A stretch of DNA of 64,000 bases from Xanthobacteraceae bacterium. Lineage in GTDB: Bacteria > Pseudomonadota > Alphaproteobacteria > Rhizobiales > Xanthobacteraceae. Below are positions 15,130-22,285 of the stretch, one piece after another. Each line of letters begins with the position of its first letter. The stretch's first letter is position 1. The stretch spans positions 1 through 64,000 of the forward strand of contig JARLIY010000032.1 of the NCBI GenBank assembly GCA_031291475.1, given 5' to 3'. The position numbers and the translations under genes are program-made. The notes beneath the pieces were generated by a model. It made no database searches and was not told where the DNA came from. It saw only the letters and a list, made by a program, of their open reading frames with translations.

Positions 15130-15750
15130 ACGCAACACCGTCCCAACGCCGACTTTGAGATCGCGGGCGATCCGCCTTACGCCTTTTTTGGCTGCCAAGG
15201 CGACCTTAATCGCGGCCACCTTGGAAGCATCGGTGTCCTCAAGCCGCCGTCGGCCCAGGATCGTGCCTTGCTCTTTCGCGCGAGCGAGCCCCGCGAGTAC
15301 GCGCTCGCGAATCATGGCGCGCTCAAACTCGGCAAATACCCCCATCATCTGAAACATTGCCCGACCGGATGGCGTCGACGTATCGAGGCCCTGTTGATGC
15401 AAGAACAGGTCGACGCCTTTGGCATGCAGCTCGCGCAGCAGATCGAGAAGGTCAGTGAGTGAGCGGCCCAGCCGATCGACTGACCAGGCGGCGATCATAT
15501 CGACCTCCCGGCGAGCAACGGCCTTTAGCATCGCGTCTAGCGCCGGACGTTCGTTGCGACCCTTGGCGCCGGAAATGCCAGCATCCTCGAAAACCTGCAC
15601 CACAGCCCAACCGTGGCGCTTGGCGACGCCTTGCAGCTCGCGCCTCTGATTGGCCGTCGTCTGTTCCGCCGTAGAGACACGAAGATAGATCGCGACCCGC
15701 TTTGCGCCCTTCGATGACGGTCGGCTCTTGCGCCGCGCCTTGGTCATCAT
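15115..15750 (-). CDS. Serine recombinase (resolvase/invertase family)
   Basis: A 211-residue small serine recombinase. The catalytic Ser is in YLRVSTAEQT; the conserved ...AWSVDRLGRS and TPSGRAMFQMMGVFAEFER segments are present, and the C-terminus has a helix-turn-helix (VRRIARDLKVGVGTVLRL). The start is the ATG pair at 15750/15747. Enzymes of this kind resolve, invert or integrate DNA at short sites. It is the second recombinase of the element and its right-hand neighbours look like cargo, so it may have moved in independently. Confidence 0.88.
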   Translation of the reverse strand: MMTKARRKSRPSSKGAKRVAIYLRVSTAEQTTANQRRELQGVAKRHGWAVVQVFEDAGISGAKGRNERPALDAMLKAVARREVDMIAAWSVDRLGRSLTDLLDLLRELHAKGVDLFLHQQGLDTSTPSGRAMFQMMGVFAEFERAMIRERVLAGLARAKEQGTILGRRRLEDTDASKVAAIKVALAAKKGVRRIARDLKVGVGTVLRLKAA

Positions 15751-15934
15751 GGTGTGCCCCCATTCCTCTCCGATGAAGCGCAAACCTACCTTAATATGTT
15801 CCGAAAAGCAATGGTTTTAGAACATGCGAAGCAACCGGGGAGGGCCATTGATCGGATTTAGTTTTTTGGTTTGAGCAGTCGTGGGGATTTCGGAACACCA
15901 TTGCTATGGACGTTTCCTACGCGCCGGCAGTGTC

Positions 15935-16126
15935 CTAATTTGAATTTTCGGCCTCGTAATGGATGGTGACGGCCCACTGGTCCTTTTCGGCTAGAGATGA
16001 CCCAAACCCAACAGCTACTTGCGTTCGTTGGATCAAGCACAGCCCCTTTTGCGGCGCCCACCATTCGTCAGCTTGGCGGTTGGCTTCGACTTGAGTAGGG
16101 GCGGTAAATAATCGCGTTTTGCTCAT
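15935..16126 (-). CDS. Short conserved Rhizobiales protein (63 aa)
   Basis: MSKTRLFTAPTQVEANRQAD, then EWWAPQKGLCLIQRTQVAVG and a closing WAVTIHYE. The start at 16126 is preceded by GGAGGGG. I recall this pattern (QADEWW...G...I.RTQVAVG......W.VTIHYE) as a small Bradyrhizobium-type family of unknown function. It lies upstream of the recombinase in the same direction. Between the two, at about 15847-15870, is a short stretch nearly identical to part of the repeat at 44918-44936. Confidence 0.65.
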   Translation of the reverse strand: MSKTRLFTAPTQVEANRQADEWWAPQKGLCLIQRTQVAVGFGSSLAEKDQWAVTIHYEAENSN

Positions 16127-16206
16127 TTCCCCTCCTTTGGCCTCAGCAACGATAGCCGCCCGCACTGTCTCTGCAATCACACCGCTCGAGGAATTCGAAC
16201 AGCAAG

Positions 16207-16461
16207 TCAAGCGCGTTTGATCAGCCGCAGAATGATCAACAGGATAACGGCGCCGATGAAGGCATTGATGATCGCGCCAACGATTCCACCGCCTATTACA
16301 ATGCCGATCTGTGGCAATAGCCAGCCAGCGATTAAACCACCGACCATCCCCACAACGATGTCACCAATCAGCCCGTAGCCACCGCCCTCAACCACCATAT
16401 CAGCAAGCCAGCCGGCGACGGCACCGACGATCAACCAAATTATAAGAGCTTCTACGTCCAT
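16207..16461 (-). CDS. GlsB/YeaQ/YmgE family stress-response membrane protein
   Basis: An 84-residue protein with three hydrophobic helices and the family's glycine pattern (WLIVGAVAGWLADMVVEGGG, GLIGDIVVGMVGGLIAGWLL, then GGIVGAIINAFIGAVILL). The family, also called transglycosylase-associated proteins, resides in the inner membrane and is linked to stress and acid responses; its biochemical role is unknown. The start at 16461 has a GGGGGA site. It is cargo of the integrated element, not a phage function. Confidence 0.85.
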   Translation of the reverse strand: MDVEALIIWLIVGAVAGWLADMVVEGGGYGLIGDIVVGMVGGLIAGWLLPQIGIVIGGGIVGAIINAFIGAVILLIILRLIKRA

Positions 16462-16877
16462 CTTTTCCCCCTGATCTTGCGTGAGCTTAGATATACTCGG
16501 ACAGTGGAATTCTCTCCCCCCTAACAGTCTGCTGCTGCCTAGACGCGGGGCCACTGATTTAACACGCGCGTCTGTTGCCGGATATCTAGCCCAGGCAGCC
16601 TCAGTTGGGTACCGGCCCCTTTCCGACAAGCCGGAAAACGATTGGCCCCTTTTGAATTTCAGAGTGGTGACATCGACACTGCGGTGGTGGTGGATGGTCT
16701 GAAAGCGCTTGACCCCAAACGGCCGATTAGAGAAGCGGACGTGACAGCGGACATTGCGTTTCGGTAGCGATTGACCCAAAGCGTATATAAGACGCCGGCT
16801 TGCACAGCACGTTGTCAGTCGGCATTGGTGCCTGGGCTGGGCTGCGCACCGCACATCGGGAGTCCGTGGGGGTATTG
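16462..16877. other. Intergenic region with dispersed repeat fragments
   Basis: I see no supportable gene. Around 16728-16780 there is an inverted copy of the dispersed repeat (GCGGACATTGCG...GATTGACCC). The long minus frame that runs through this region continues the GlsB frame upstream but has no protein-like content. Confidence 0.5.
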
Positions 16878-17744
16878 CTACTTGCCCGGCTGCCAGGTGA
16901 TGAGGACCTCGCGGCCCATGCTGATCCAGCGTGGGGTGAAGTTGTCGGCACCGTGCGCGTAAAGATCGTCGAAATGTTGCTCCACCGTGGCGCGAGTGCG
17001 GGCCTCGAACGCGGCCGCGACCGGCCAATGCGCCCACTGCTCGTTGGCGACGCGTTGCACGGCGAAGGCGAGCGCGGCCGCTCGGCTGGGCAGCGGCACG
17101 ATGTAGCGCACGTTCTGCGCAAGCAGCATCGTGAGATCGGGTAGCCGGCCCATCTCCCATAGCACGTTCATGAGCTCGGCATGGCCGGGCACCACTTCCT
17201 CCGCCTCGCCATGGACGATCTGAAAGAGCACGCGGTTCCAGGAGGGCGGCGGCGGCGCGTTGACGGTAAGGATTACGCGGCGCGAGCCGGCGCGCTCGAC
17301 CTTCTCGATGAACGGCACGATGTCGCGCGTGAGATACGTGACGTGGTTGACGAGCGCGACGGTGCCTTGGGGCGTGTCCGCCGCGAGCCAATCACCCTGA
17401 ACGAGGTCGACATTGGAAATGCCGGCGGCCTTGGCGTTGGCGAGAAACGCCGCGCCCATGCTCGCCGAGGGATCGACATTGGTGATGGAGCGGCAGCGCA
17501 GCGCCAGCGGCAGCGACATGCGCCCCGCCCCGCCGCCGACATCGACGATCGCGTCCGACGGCTCAATCAGATCGGCGAGCGCCTTGAGATTGGCGTCGAG
17601 CGGTCGGCGAGGATCGGCTTTGAGCAGCGGATGGTCGGGCTCGAGATTGCCGTAGAGATCGCCCGACGGCTCCGCCCCGCGGAGCCGCGCGCGCTGCGCC
17701 AGAACCGCATCGACCCGCGCGGCATAGTGTTCGGCTGCGGTCAT
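16878..17744 (-). CDS. Class I SAM-dependent methyltransferase
   Basis: A 288-residue protein with the Rossmann motif I DAIVDVGGGAGRMSLPLAL near residues 64-82, motif II ITNVDPSASM and a VDLVQGDWL segment at the usual motif III position. The remainder resembles small-molecule methyltransferases, and its substrate cannot be told. GGGAGGG precedes the ATG at 17744. It lies 416 bp upstream of the GlsB gene and appears to be cargo of the element. Confidence 0.8.
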   Translation of the reverse strand: MTAAEHYAARVDAVLAQRARLRGAEPSGDLYGNLEPDHPLLKADPRRPLDANLKALADLIEPSDAIVDVGGGAGRMSLPLALRCRSITNVDPSASMGAAFLANAKAAGISNVDLVQGDWLAADTPQGTVALVNHVTYLTRDIVPFIEKVERAGSRRVILTVNAPPPPSWNRVLFQIVHGEAEEVVPGHAELMNVLWEMGRLPDLTMLLAQNVRYIVPLPSRAAALAFAVQRVANEQWAHWPVAAAFEARTRATVEQHFDDLYAHGADNFTPRWISMGREVLITWQPGK

Positions 17745-18132
17745 GTTCCCTCCCTCGCCATCGGCCGGTCCAGCGGCTCAACGCTAGCAGGCCTGACGCG
17801 TCGCGCACAGCCGCGATGTCCGGTTCTGGCCCGTAGCGTCACTTAATGCGACGAAGCGATATGTCCGGTTTCGACGGACAAGCGGACTCAACGCGACAGG
17901 GCAGGGGTCACAAAAGAGTCGATTGCAGCCGGCAGAATTTCCGGTACGTCTGACGCCAATGGTTTTCCCTACGGTGGTTTGTTCGCCGGGCTTACCGGGT
18001 AAACCGATCCAAGGGATCGTGTTCAGGCGCGGCGTTGGCCAGGTTGAGGGTAAACGCTTACGAGAATCCCAACAGCACGAAAGTGATTTCAGAGACTTGT
18101 GGCAGGCTTCGAATCTGACGGTCGGCCGTTAT
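17745..18132. other. Intergenic region with repeat fragment
   Basis: No gene is supportable. Around 17814-17895 there are fragments of the dispersed repeat (TGTCCGG...GCGGAC). The remainder is unassigned. Confidence 0.45.
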
Positions 18133-18348
18133 CTATTTGTGACCCAAGTGAAGATTCAACAGCCGTTCGGCGATGATCCCCATGCTTTCAATCGCCATGC
18201 GAGCTTCCATTTCTGTTACTGATGCCGGCCAGGGGCGACCATGGCCTGTACCCTGTTGGTTTCGTAACTGATTTACTGCGCAAGCAAGTTCATACATTGC
18301 GCGTTCAACCCGTTTGTTTGCCGGTTCTCCCGGCGACACGGCCTCCAT
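18133..18348 (-). pseudogene. Fragment resembling an abortive-infection C-terminal (Abi_C) domain
   Basis: The 71 residues include ACAVNQLRNQQGTGHGR and EARMAIESMGIIAERLLN, which fit the Abi_C pattern of LRN..GTGHG followed by a helix with EAR.A....G..A..LL. The open frame continues upstream to about 18470 without a start codon, and nothing of the usual N-terminal part is visible. I read it as the remnant of a larger defence-type protein, but a short stand-alone gene starting at 18348 is possible. Confidence 0.45.
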
Positions 18349-18496
18349 GGGAGTGGCGAGGCCCAGAGCGACAAATAACTGACCTAAGAGCGTCGGGAAG
18401 ATGGCGGCGGAATGGCTGAAACTGGCGGAAGCTATAATCCATCCACCAAAGCTAAAGTGATGCAGGCCGCCTCAATTGGCGCCCAGGGAGGGGCGT

Positions 18497-18546
18497 ATGG
18501 ACGGTCTTGACCGAGCCCTCGAATGAGGTTGAGGTCTCGACCGTCC
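18497..18546 (+). promoter_or_regulatory. Leader repeat copy B: 9-codon leader peptide and long hairpin
   Basis: A GGGAGGGG site is followed by a tiny frame, ATG at 18497 to TGA at 18526, encoding MDGLDRALE. The DNA folds as GGACGGTC (18499-18506) paired with GACCGTCC (18539-18546), with inner pairs GACC/GGTC and CCTC/GAGG. It lies 13 bp before a small gene. About 40 bp of it recur at 14774-14813 before another small gene. Confidence 0.5.
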
Positions 18547-18559
18547 AGCGGCCAATCAG

Positions 18560-18733
18560 ATGCCACCTTTCCTTTATCGCTGCCCGAACACTAGCAACAA
18601 AGTTCAGGGCTACATTGCCGACGAAGTGCAGGACGATCCCAATTCATACGAGCCGATCACCTGCCTAGCGTGTCGGCAGGTCCACTTCGTAAATCCGGCA
18701 ACGGGCAAGGTGCTGGGGGACGCGGACGAATAG
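18560..18733 (+). CDS. Short conserved Bradyrhizobium-type protein with CxxC (57 aa)
   Basis: MPPFLYRCPNTSNKVQGYIA, then TCLACRQVHFVNPATGKVLG at the end. I recall the pattern RCPNTG..VQG......C..C...H.VNP.TGK.LG as a very common small family in Bradyrhizobium and relatives; its function is unknown. Cys8, Cys35 and Cys38 could form a partial zinc site. Start and stop were read directly from the DNA because the gene is only 58 codons. The leader repeat sits immediately upstream. Confidence 0.7.
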   Translation: MPPFLYRCPNTSNKVQGYIADEVQDDPNSYEPITCLACRQVHFVNPATGKVLGDADE

Positions 18734-18787
18734 GCGACCTCAGTTGGCTGCCTCTTTCATTCGTCGCCATGTTCGGCGCGCGCCGCA

Positions 18788-19200
18788 TTGGACGGCTCAC
18801 GGACGACGTAAGACGGCCAGCCGAAGTGCGATTAACCGCCGTGCTTATTGCACTTCTGACGGATTGGACGGCTCGGACGGCTTTTCGCCTCTATATTCTC
18901 CATTGGCTGTCTGATCGCGCGAGTACGCAGCCCACCAATTGCTTTGGCAACTCTGCGCTTTCGGCCCGTTCCGCGCCCTTCCATCACCATAATCCGCCAC
19001 ACATGACCGAGATCGGCCAAGCGTCGGCTCCCGTGCGCTTGGCGCATTGCTTACAGCGCTTTGCGCCTCCTGTTCTATAGAAACCCTTTTTCTGAAAAGA
19101 AGAGAAGCCGTCCAAACGTCCAACGCCGTCCAACGCGCAATAACTACAGGCACTTCGGAAATTGCGGTGAGCCGTATACTGCCGTCCAGAGCCGTCCAAA
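18788..19200. repeat. Two clusters of GGACGGC/GCCGTCC sites in opposite orientation
   Basis: GGACGGC occurs at about 18790, 18866 and 18875 (the last two 9-11 bp apart, within TTGGACGGCTCGGACGGCT). In the other orientation GCCGTCC occurs at about 19107, 19125, 19181 and 19191, plus a shorter CGTCCAA at 19118. Spacing within clusters is close to one helical turn. The 460 bp around them contain no credible gene. The arrangement resembles iterons or a multi-site operator. Confidence 0.5.
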
Positions 19201-19225
19201 TCGCTCACCTAACGGCCGCGATTTT

Positions 19226-19699
19226 TTAGCTCTCACTGGCTGGCTTTGCCCGCGCGCGTGGTCGGTGCCGGCCAATATTCCCAATCGACGGGCTTCCGCA
19301 GACCATTGCTTCCAGAGCATCAAGTTCCTCGTCCAGTAATCCGCTAAGAACGACCCTCATTTGGTGATCTGTTATCTCACTAGGGTTTTTTTCATAAAAT
19401 CGACCATCGATCCTCTGCACCTTTGTAGCCAACAGCCAGTCTCTCGCACGGCTTGCCGGTAAGATGATCGCGACCACTTGGTCGCCCGCGGCTTTGGCGG
19501 CAGCAATGACCCTCCCTTCGAACACTTCGAATGTCTCGACAGCTTCCTGCTCGACGAGTACGGGGCCTTCATAACCGCTTAAGCGCGCGTAGGGTCGCAC
19601 GTCGTTGAAAAAGCTTTGAATGTGGACCACTAGAAAATCATTGGAGGAACCCGATTGACCAGCACGGTGCTCACGGATCAAATCGATTAATTTGCTCAT
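19226..19699 (-). CDS. Hypothetical 157-aa protein
   Basis: MSKLIDLIREHRAGQSGSSN begins an alpha/beta protein with VVAIILPASRARDWLLATKV in the middle and a basic tail (NIGRHRPRARAKPASES). Its start overlaps the stop of the DUF5681-like gene (ATGA), so the two are coupled. No family recognised. It lies downstream of that gene in the same operon and reads towards the GGACGGC clusters. Confidence 0.6.
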   Translation of the reverse strand: MSKLIDLIREHRAGQSGSSNDFLVVHIQSFFNDVRPYARLSGYEGPVLVEQEAVETFEVFEGRVIAAAKAAGDQVVAIILPASRARDWLLATKVQRIDGRFYEKNPSEITDHQMRVVLSGLLDEELDALEAMVCGSPSIGNIGRHRPRARAKPASES

Positions 19700-20064
19700 C
19701 CCTCTGTCTCGTCGCTTTCGGTGAAACCCAAGAGGCTTTGTTGATTCGGCTCGATCATCGCGAGGCGGCCCTCCAATGCCGAAATCTCTGCCTCGCTGAG
19801 TTCGGTGAGTTTTTTGGTCAAAAACCGACCGTCTACCTGGAATGCCTGAATCGGCTTGCCCCAGCCGCGGCTGAGGATTGCTTCGGCAGCGTTCAACCGT
19901 ACCGACTCGGATTCCGCTGTGCGCATCAATTTCAAGAGTACCCGCAGTGCTTCGAAGGTGTGCCGGCGCGCTTCATGCATGACGCTGGCGAGCGCTCGTG
20001 GCCGGCCGCCGGGATTGCCGCTCTTGCCCTTCTTGAAACCGCCTCGGCCAGTCGGGTTTGCCAT
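19696..20064 (-). CDS. DUF5681-like phage protein
   Basis: The N-terminus GRGGFKKGKSGNPGGRPR is the typical start of DUF5681-type proteins, common in prophages and thought to be DNA-associated. It is followed by two helices (EALRVLLKLMRTAESESVRL; AAEAILSRGWGKPIQAF) in which RGWGKP is a recurrent family motif. It may function like a small-terminase-type or regulatory DNA-binding protein; no large terminase is present nearby. Confidence 0.7.
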   Translation of the reverse strand: MANPTGRGGFKKGKSGNPGGRPRALASVMHEARRHTFEALRVLLKLMRTAESESVRLNAAEAILSRGWGKPIQAFQVDGRFLTKKLTELSEAEISALEGRLAMIEPNQQSLLGFTESDETEG

Positions 20065-20162
20065 CGTTCAACCTGTTCCTGAACATGCTGTGAAGTTCAT
20101 GCCAACCTGTAATTTTGATAATTCTCCTGCTCTCCACCGAATTGATGCGATCATCGGTACCA

Positions 20163-20894
20163 TCAGGTTGCATCAATGTCGGACGGCGTGTCGCGTTCAG
20201 TCCCAAAGGGGCGCGGGGAGAACAGCGGCGCTTCGGCGGCAACCAACGTCCAGGCGGCGAACCGGCGGCGATCATCGGCATGAGTGAGTGCCGTGCGACA
20301 ACCTGGCGGAATCCAAAAGATGCGGGGTGTCGCGACCGCGCCCTTGCACCACACGAACCAAGCATAGGAGGTTGCGGTGGACGCGTCGGGATCCCATCGG
20401 CCCTTCACCATAGGCACCCGTTCAACGAACGGAGCGTAGAGCGCCGGCGACCGATCCCGAAATAGGTTGTTGTAACGCGCGACACCTTCGATCCACTGCG
20501 TCCGCACGAGCATGGCGACGCCTTCGCTGGCGAGATCGAGCGCACGCAAGGTGAATTCGCAGGCGATCGAGAACGGCGGATTGCTGATGATCCAATCGGG
20601 CTTTGTCAACGGATCGTCATGCAGGAAATCGTGTGGCGCGGTGCCGTAGCCGTATTGAAAAATATCTGATGCTGTCACGGGTCCGCGCGCAAACTCGGCA
20701 ATCACCGCCGCCATGTGGCCTTCACCGCACGCTGGCTCCCAAGCCCGGTTGATCGCGTCGACGCCGAGCGCGGGCATGACGTGCTTGAATAGCGCTCGCG
20801 TGGCCCATAGCGGTGTCGGGAAATAATCGAGAGCGTCGGGCGGCTCGCGCCGCTGGGCCATGACCGCGGTGAAGCCCTTTGTGAGGGGGTTCAC
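20163..20894 (-). CDS. Phage-type adenine DNA methyltransferase
   Basis: A 243-residue class I methyltransferase. Motif I is EPACGEGHMAAVIAE, motif IV is SNPPFS (IISNPPFSIACEF), the signature of N6-adenine or N4-cytosine methylases, and DYFPTPLWATRALF near the N-terminus is typical of phage-encoded methylases. I chose the GTG at 20894 because GGGAGG precedes it; ATG at 20858 is an alternative. It has no visible restriction partner and lies 150 bp from attR. Probable role: modification of element DNA. Confidence 0.85.
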   Translation of the reverse strand: MNPLTKGFTAVMAQRREPPDALDYFPTPLWATRALFKHVMPALGVDAINRAWEPACGEGHMAAVIAEFARGPVTASDIFQYGYGTAPHDFLHDDPLTKPDWIISNPPFSIACEFTLRALDLASEGVAMLVRTQWIEGVARYNNLFRDRSPALYAPFVERVPMVKGRWDPDASTATSYAWFVWCKGAVATPRIFWIPPGCRTALTHADDRRRFAAWTLVAAEAPLFSPRPFGTERDTPSDIDAT

Positions 20895-21038
20895 GGAACG
20901 CCTCCCGCCGCGGAACGAATCGCGCTCAAAGTCCCCGGATATTCCCCGTGTCGAAACGACGCTTTCGCGTTCCGTTCCGTTTCGAGCCGTATCGGGATGT
21001 AGCGAGAAACCCAATAGCCATGCGGGTTTCTAGGTTCC

Positions 21039-21076
21039 AAAAAAGTGCGGCCGGCTCCTGGGGAAGAGCCGGCCGC
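21039..21076 (-). terminator. Rho-independent terminator of the host peptidase gene, used as integration site
   Basis: A perfect 11-bp stem GCGGCCGGCTC/GAGCCGGCCGC with an 8-base loop is followed, on the minus strand, by six T. It lies about 80 bp after the stop codon of the gene at 21159-21791 and contains attR. At attL the right arm of the stem is lost, so only this copy folds fully. Confidence 0.85.
21045..21068 (+). repeat. att: attR, right 24-bp direct repeat
   Basis: The copy is identical over 24 bp to 2055-2078. Here the repeat is the left arm and loop of the terminator hairpin at 21039-21076, whose right arm continues into host DNA. Confidence 0.8.
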
Positions 21077-21158
21077 GCGAACCCGGTCTGGGGACGGGGA
21101 GGGGTGGGGACGTGACCGGGGTCGCAAACTCCTTTCGCAAAAACTCTCTTTTTGATCG

Positions 21159-21791
21159 TCAGCGCGAGGTTGCCGTGGCCGGCGCCGCGCGCGGCTCGCC
21201 GAGCGCGATCCAAATATTCGGATCGGACTGCGACTGGCGCTTGACGAAGCGATAGCCGGTATCCGACCAGAGCAGGATCTGGTCGTTCTGATTGTCGAGG
21301 ATGTACTCGCCCTTGTCGGTCTTGACCGTCAGCACGGCGTGGCCGTCGCCGTGCTTGTCGCGGACCACAGTGATGAGCAACGCTTCGCGCGGCCAGCCGG
21401 CCTGCATCAGCATGCGGCGCTTTTGCAGCACGTAGTCCTCGCAGTCGCCGTAGCCGTCGTCCGGATAGTTCCAGCGCTCGACCACGCCCCAATGCTCCAT
21501 GTCGGTCATCGGTTTGACGTGGGTGTTGACGTGGAGATTGACGCGCTCGAGGTCTTTCCAGGCCTGCGCGGAAAGCATGACGTCGCGCGCCTGCGACGGC
21601 TTGGTCTTGCATTCGGGGTCGTACTCGATACAGAAGTCGACCCAGCCGATCGGCGGCTTGGCCGTTTCGCCGAGCGAGATGAACAGCGGACGTTCTTGGG
21701 CATTGCTCGCCGTTGGCGCCGCCAGCACGGTGAGTGCGATAACCGCCGCACCCGCCCCGCGCGCGAGCAATATTTTGACACCCGAACTCAT
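21159..21791 (-). CDS. Bacterial transglutaminase-like cysteine peptidase (BTLCP, DUF920)
   Basis: A 210-residue exported protein. The start at 21791 (MSSGVKILLARGAGAA) has a GGGAGAGGGG site and begins a signal peptide cleaved near SNAQ. The catalytic triad is visible: Cys in YGDCEDYVLQKRRML, His in GDGHAVLTV and Asp in LDNQND. BTLCPs are periplasmic cysteine proteinases, some of which act with c-di-GMP signalling proteins (LapG type). A PilZ-domain gene lies 1.4 kb away. Its terminator holds the integrated element. Confidence 0.9.
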   Translation of the reverse strand: MSSGVKILLARGAGAAVIALTVLAAPTASNAQERPLFISLGETAKPPIGWVDFCIEYDPECKTKPSQARDVMLSAQAWKDLERVNLHVNTHVKPMTDMEHWGVVERWNYPDDGYGDCEDYVLQKRRMLMQAGWPREALLITVVRDKHGDGHAVLTVKTDKGEYILDNQNDQILLWSDTGYRFVKRQSQSDPNIWIALGEPRAAPATATSR

Positions 21792-22285
21792 GTGACACCC
21801 CTCTCCCGTCTTGTTGGGGTCACGTTTCACACAAACGTTTTGCGCGGCGGCTAAGTTGAGTGCTTCAATTTGAAGTAAAGACGGATAAACAGTCGCGCAA
21901 ATCGCGCCGACATTCCGCGCCAATCAGCTAAAATTTTAGATGTTCAACTTTGCCGCAAATTGCATGCGGAGCAGCGATCGCCGCGATGCCGCCATTGGCG
22001 CGGACTTCGCGTGTTTTGCCCACGCCGCGACGGCATCGGGCGGCGCAGTGTGAAGCGCTCGCGCGGGCAAAGACCGCCGACGAGGAATGCTGCAAATTGC
22101 AGCCCTGCATTTACCGGTCGGTGACGCTGGCTAGCGAATGCAAATCGAGCAGCTGTTGCCGCCGTGCCGGTCAGGCAGGCCCGCGAGCTTTGCATGCGCG
22201 TATGGGCTCACCTCCGCGGCGCGACCTTGCTGGCCGGCGAACGCGCCTGTTACTGTCGGCTCGCAAATAAGGGAGGGAACAAATC
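21792..22285. other. Divergent intergenic region
   Basis: This 494-bp region separates the leftward peptidase from the rightward crotonase gene and must carry both promoters. I see no gene and no clear regulatory motif. Confidence 0.5.

Larger units (their letters stand above)
2055..21068. mobile_element. Integrated element of about 19 kb (defective prophage, satellite or integrative element)
   Basis: The element is bounded by a perfect 24-bp direct repeat, carries a tyrosine integrase at its left edge and a phage-type DNA methylase at its right edge. Between them are a primase-helicase module, HTH and ribbon-helix-helix regulators, two large proteins resembling phage ejection proteins, a DUF5681-type protein and a second, serine recombinase. 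I found no large terminase, portal, capsid, protease or tail gene. It therefore cannot make a virion alone. The middle (about 15-18 kb) carries cargo not typical of phages (GlsB, class I methyltransferase), so it may be a composite. Confidence 0.75.

Noticed and set aside
16462-17391. Extension of the GlsB frame to a 394-residue protein
   Set aside because: The extra N-terminal part is antisense-like and crosses repeats and the methyltransferase gene; GlsB alone has the right length and a ribosome site.
18845-19153. 102-codon minus-strand frame in the GGACGGC region
   Set aside because: No ribosome site, irregular composition, and it coincides with the repeat clusters.
19047-19229. Clustered CCGTCCAA repeats as a possible CRISPR array
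   Set aside because: The units are only 7-10 bp with about 10-bp spacing; there are no spacers of CRISPR size and no cas genes.
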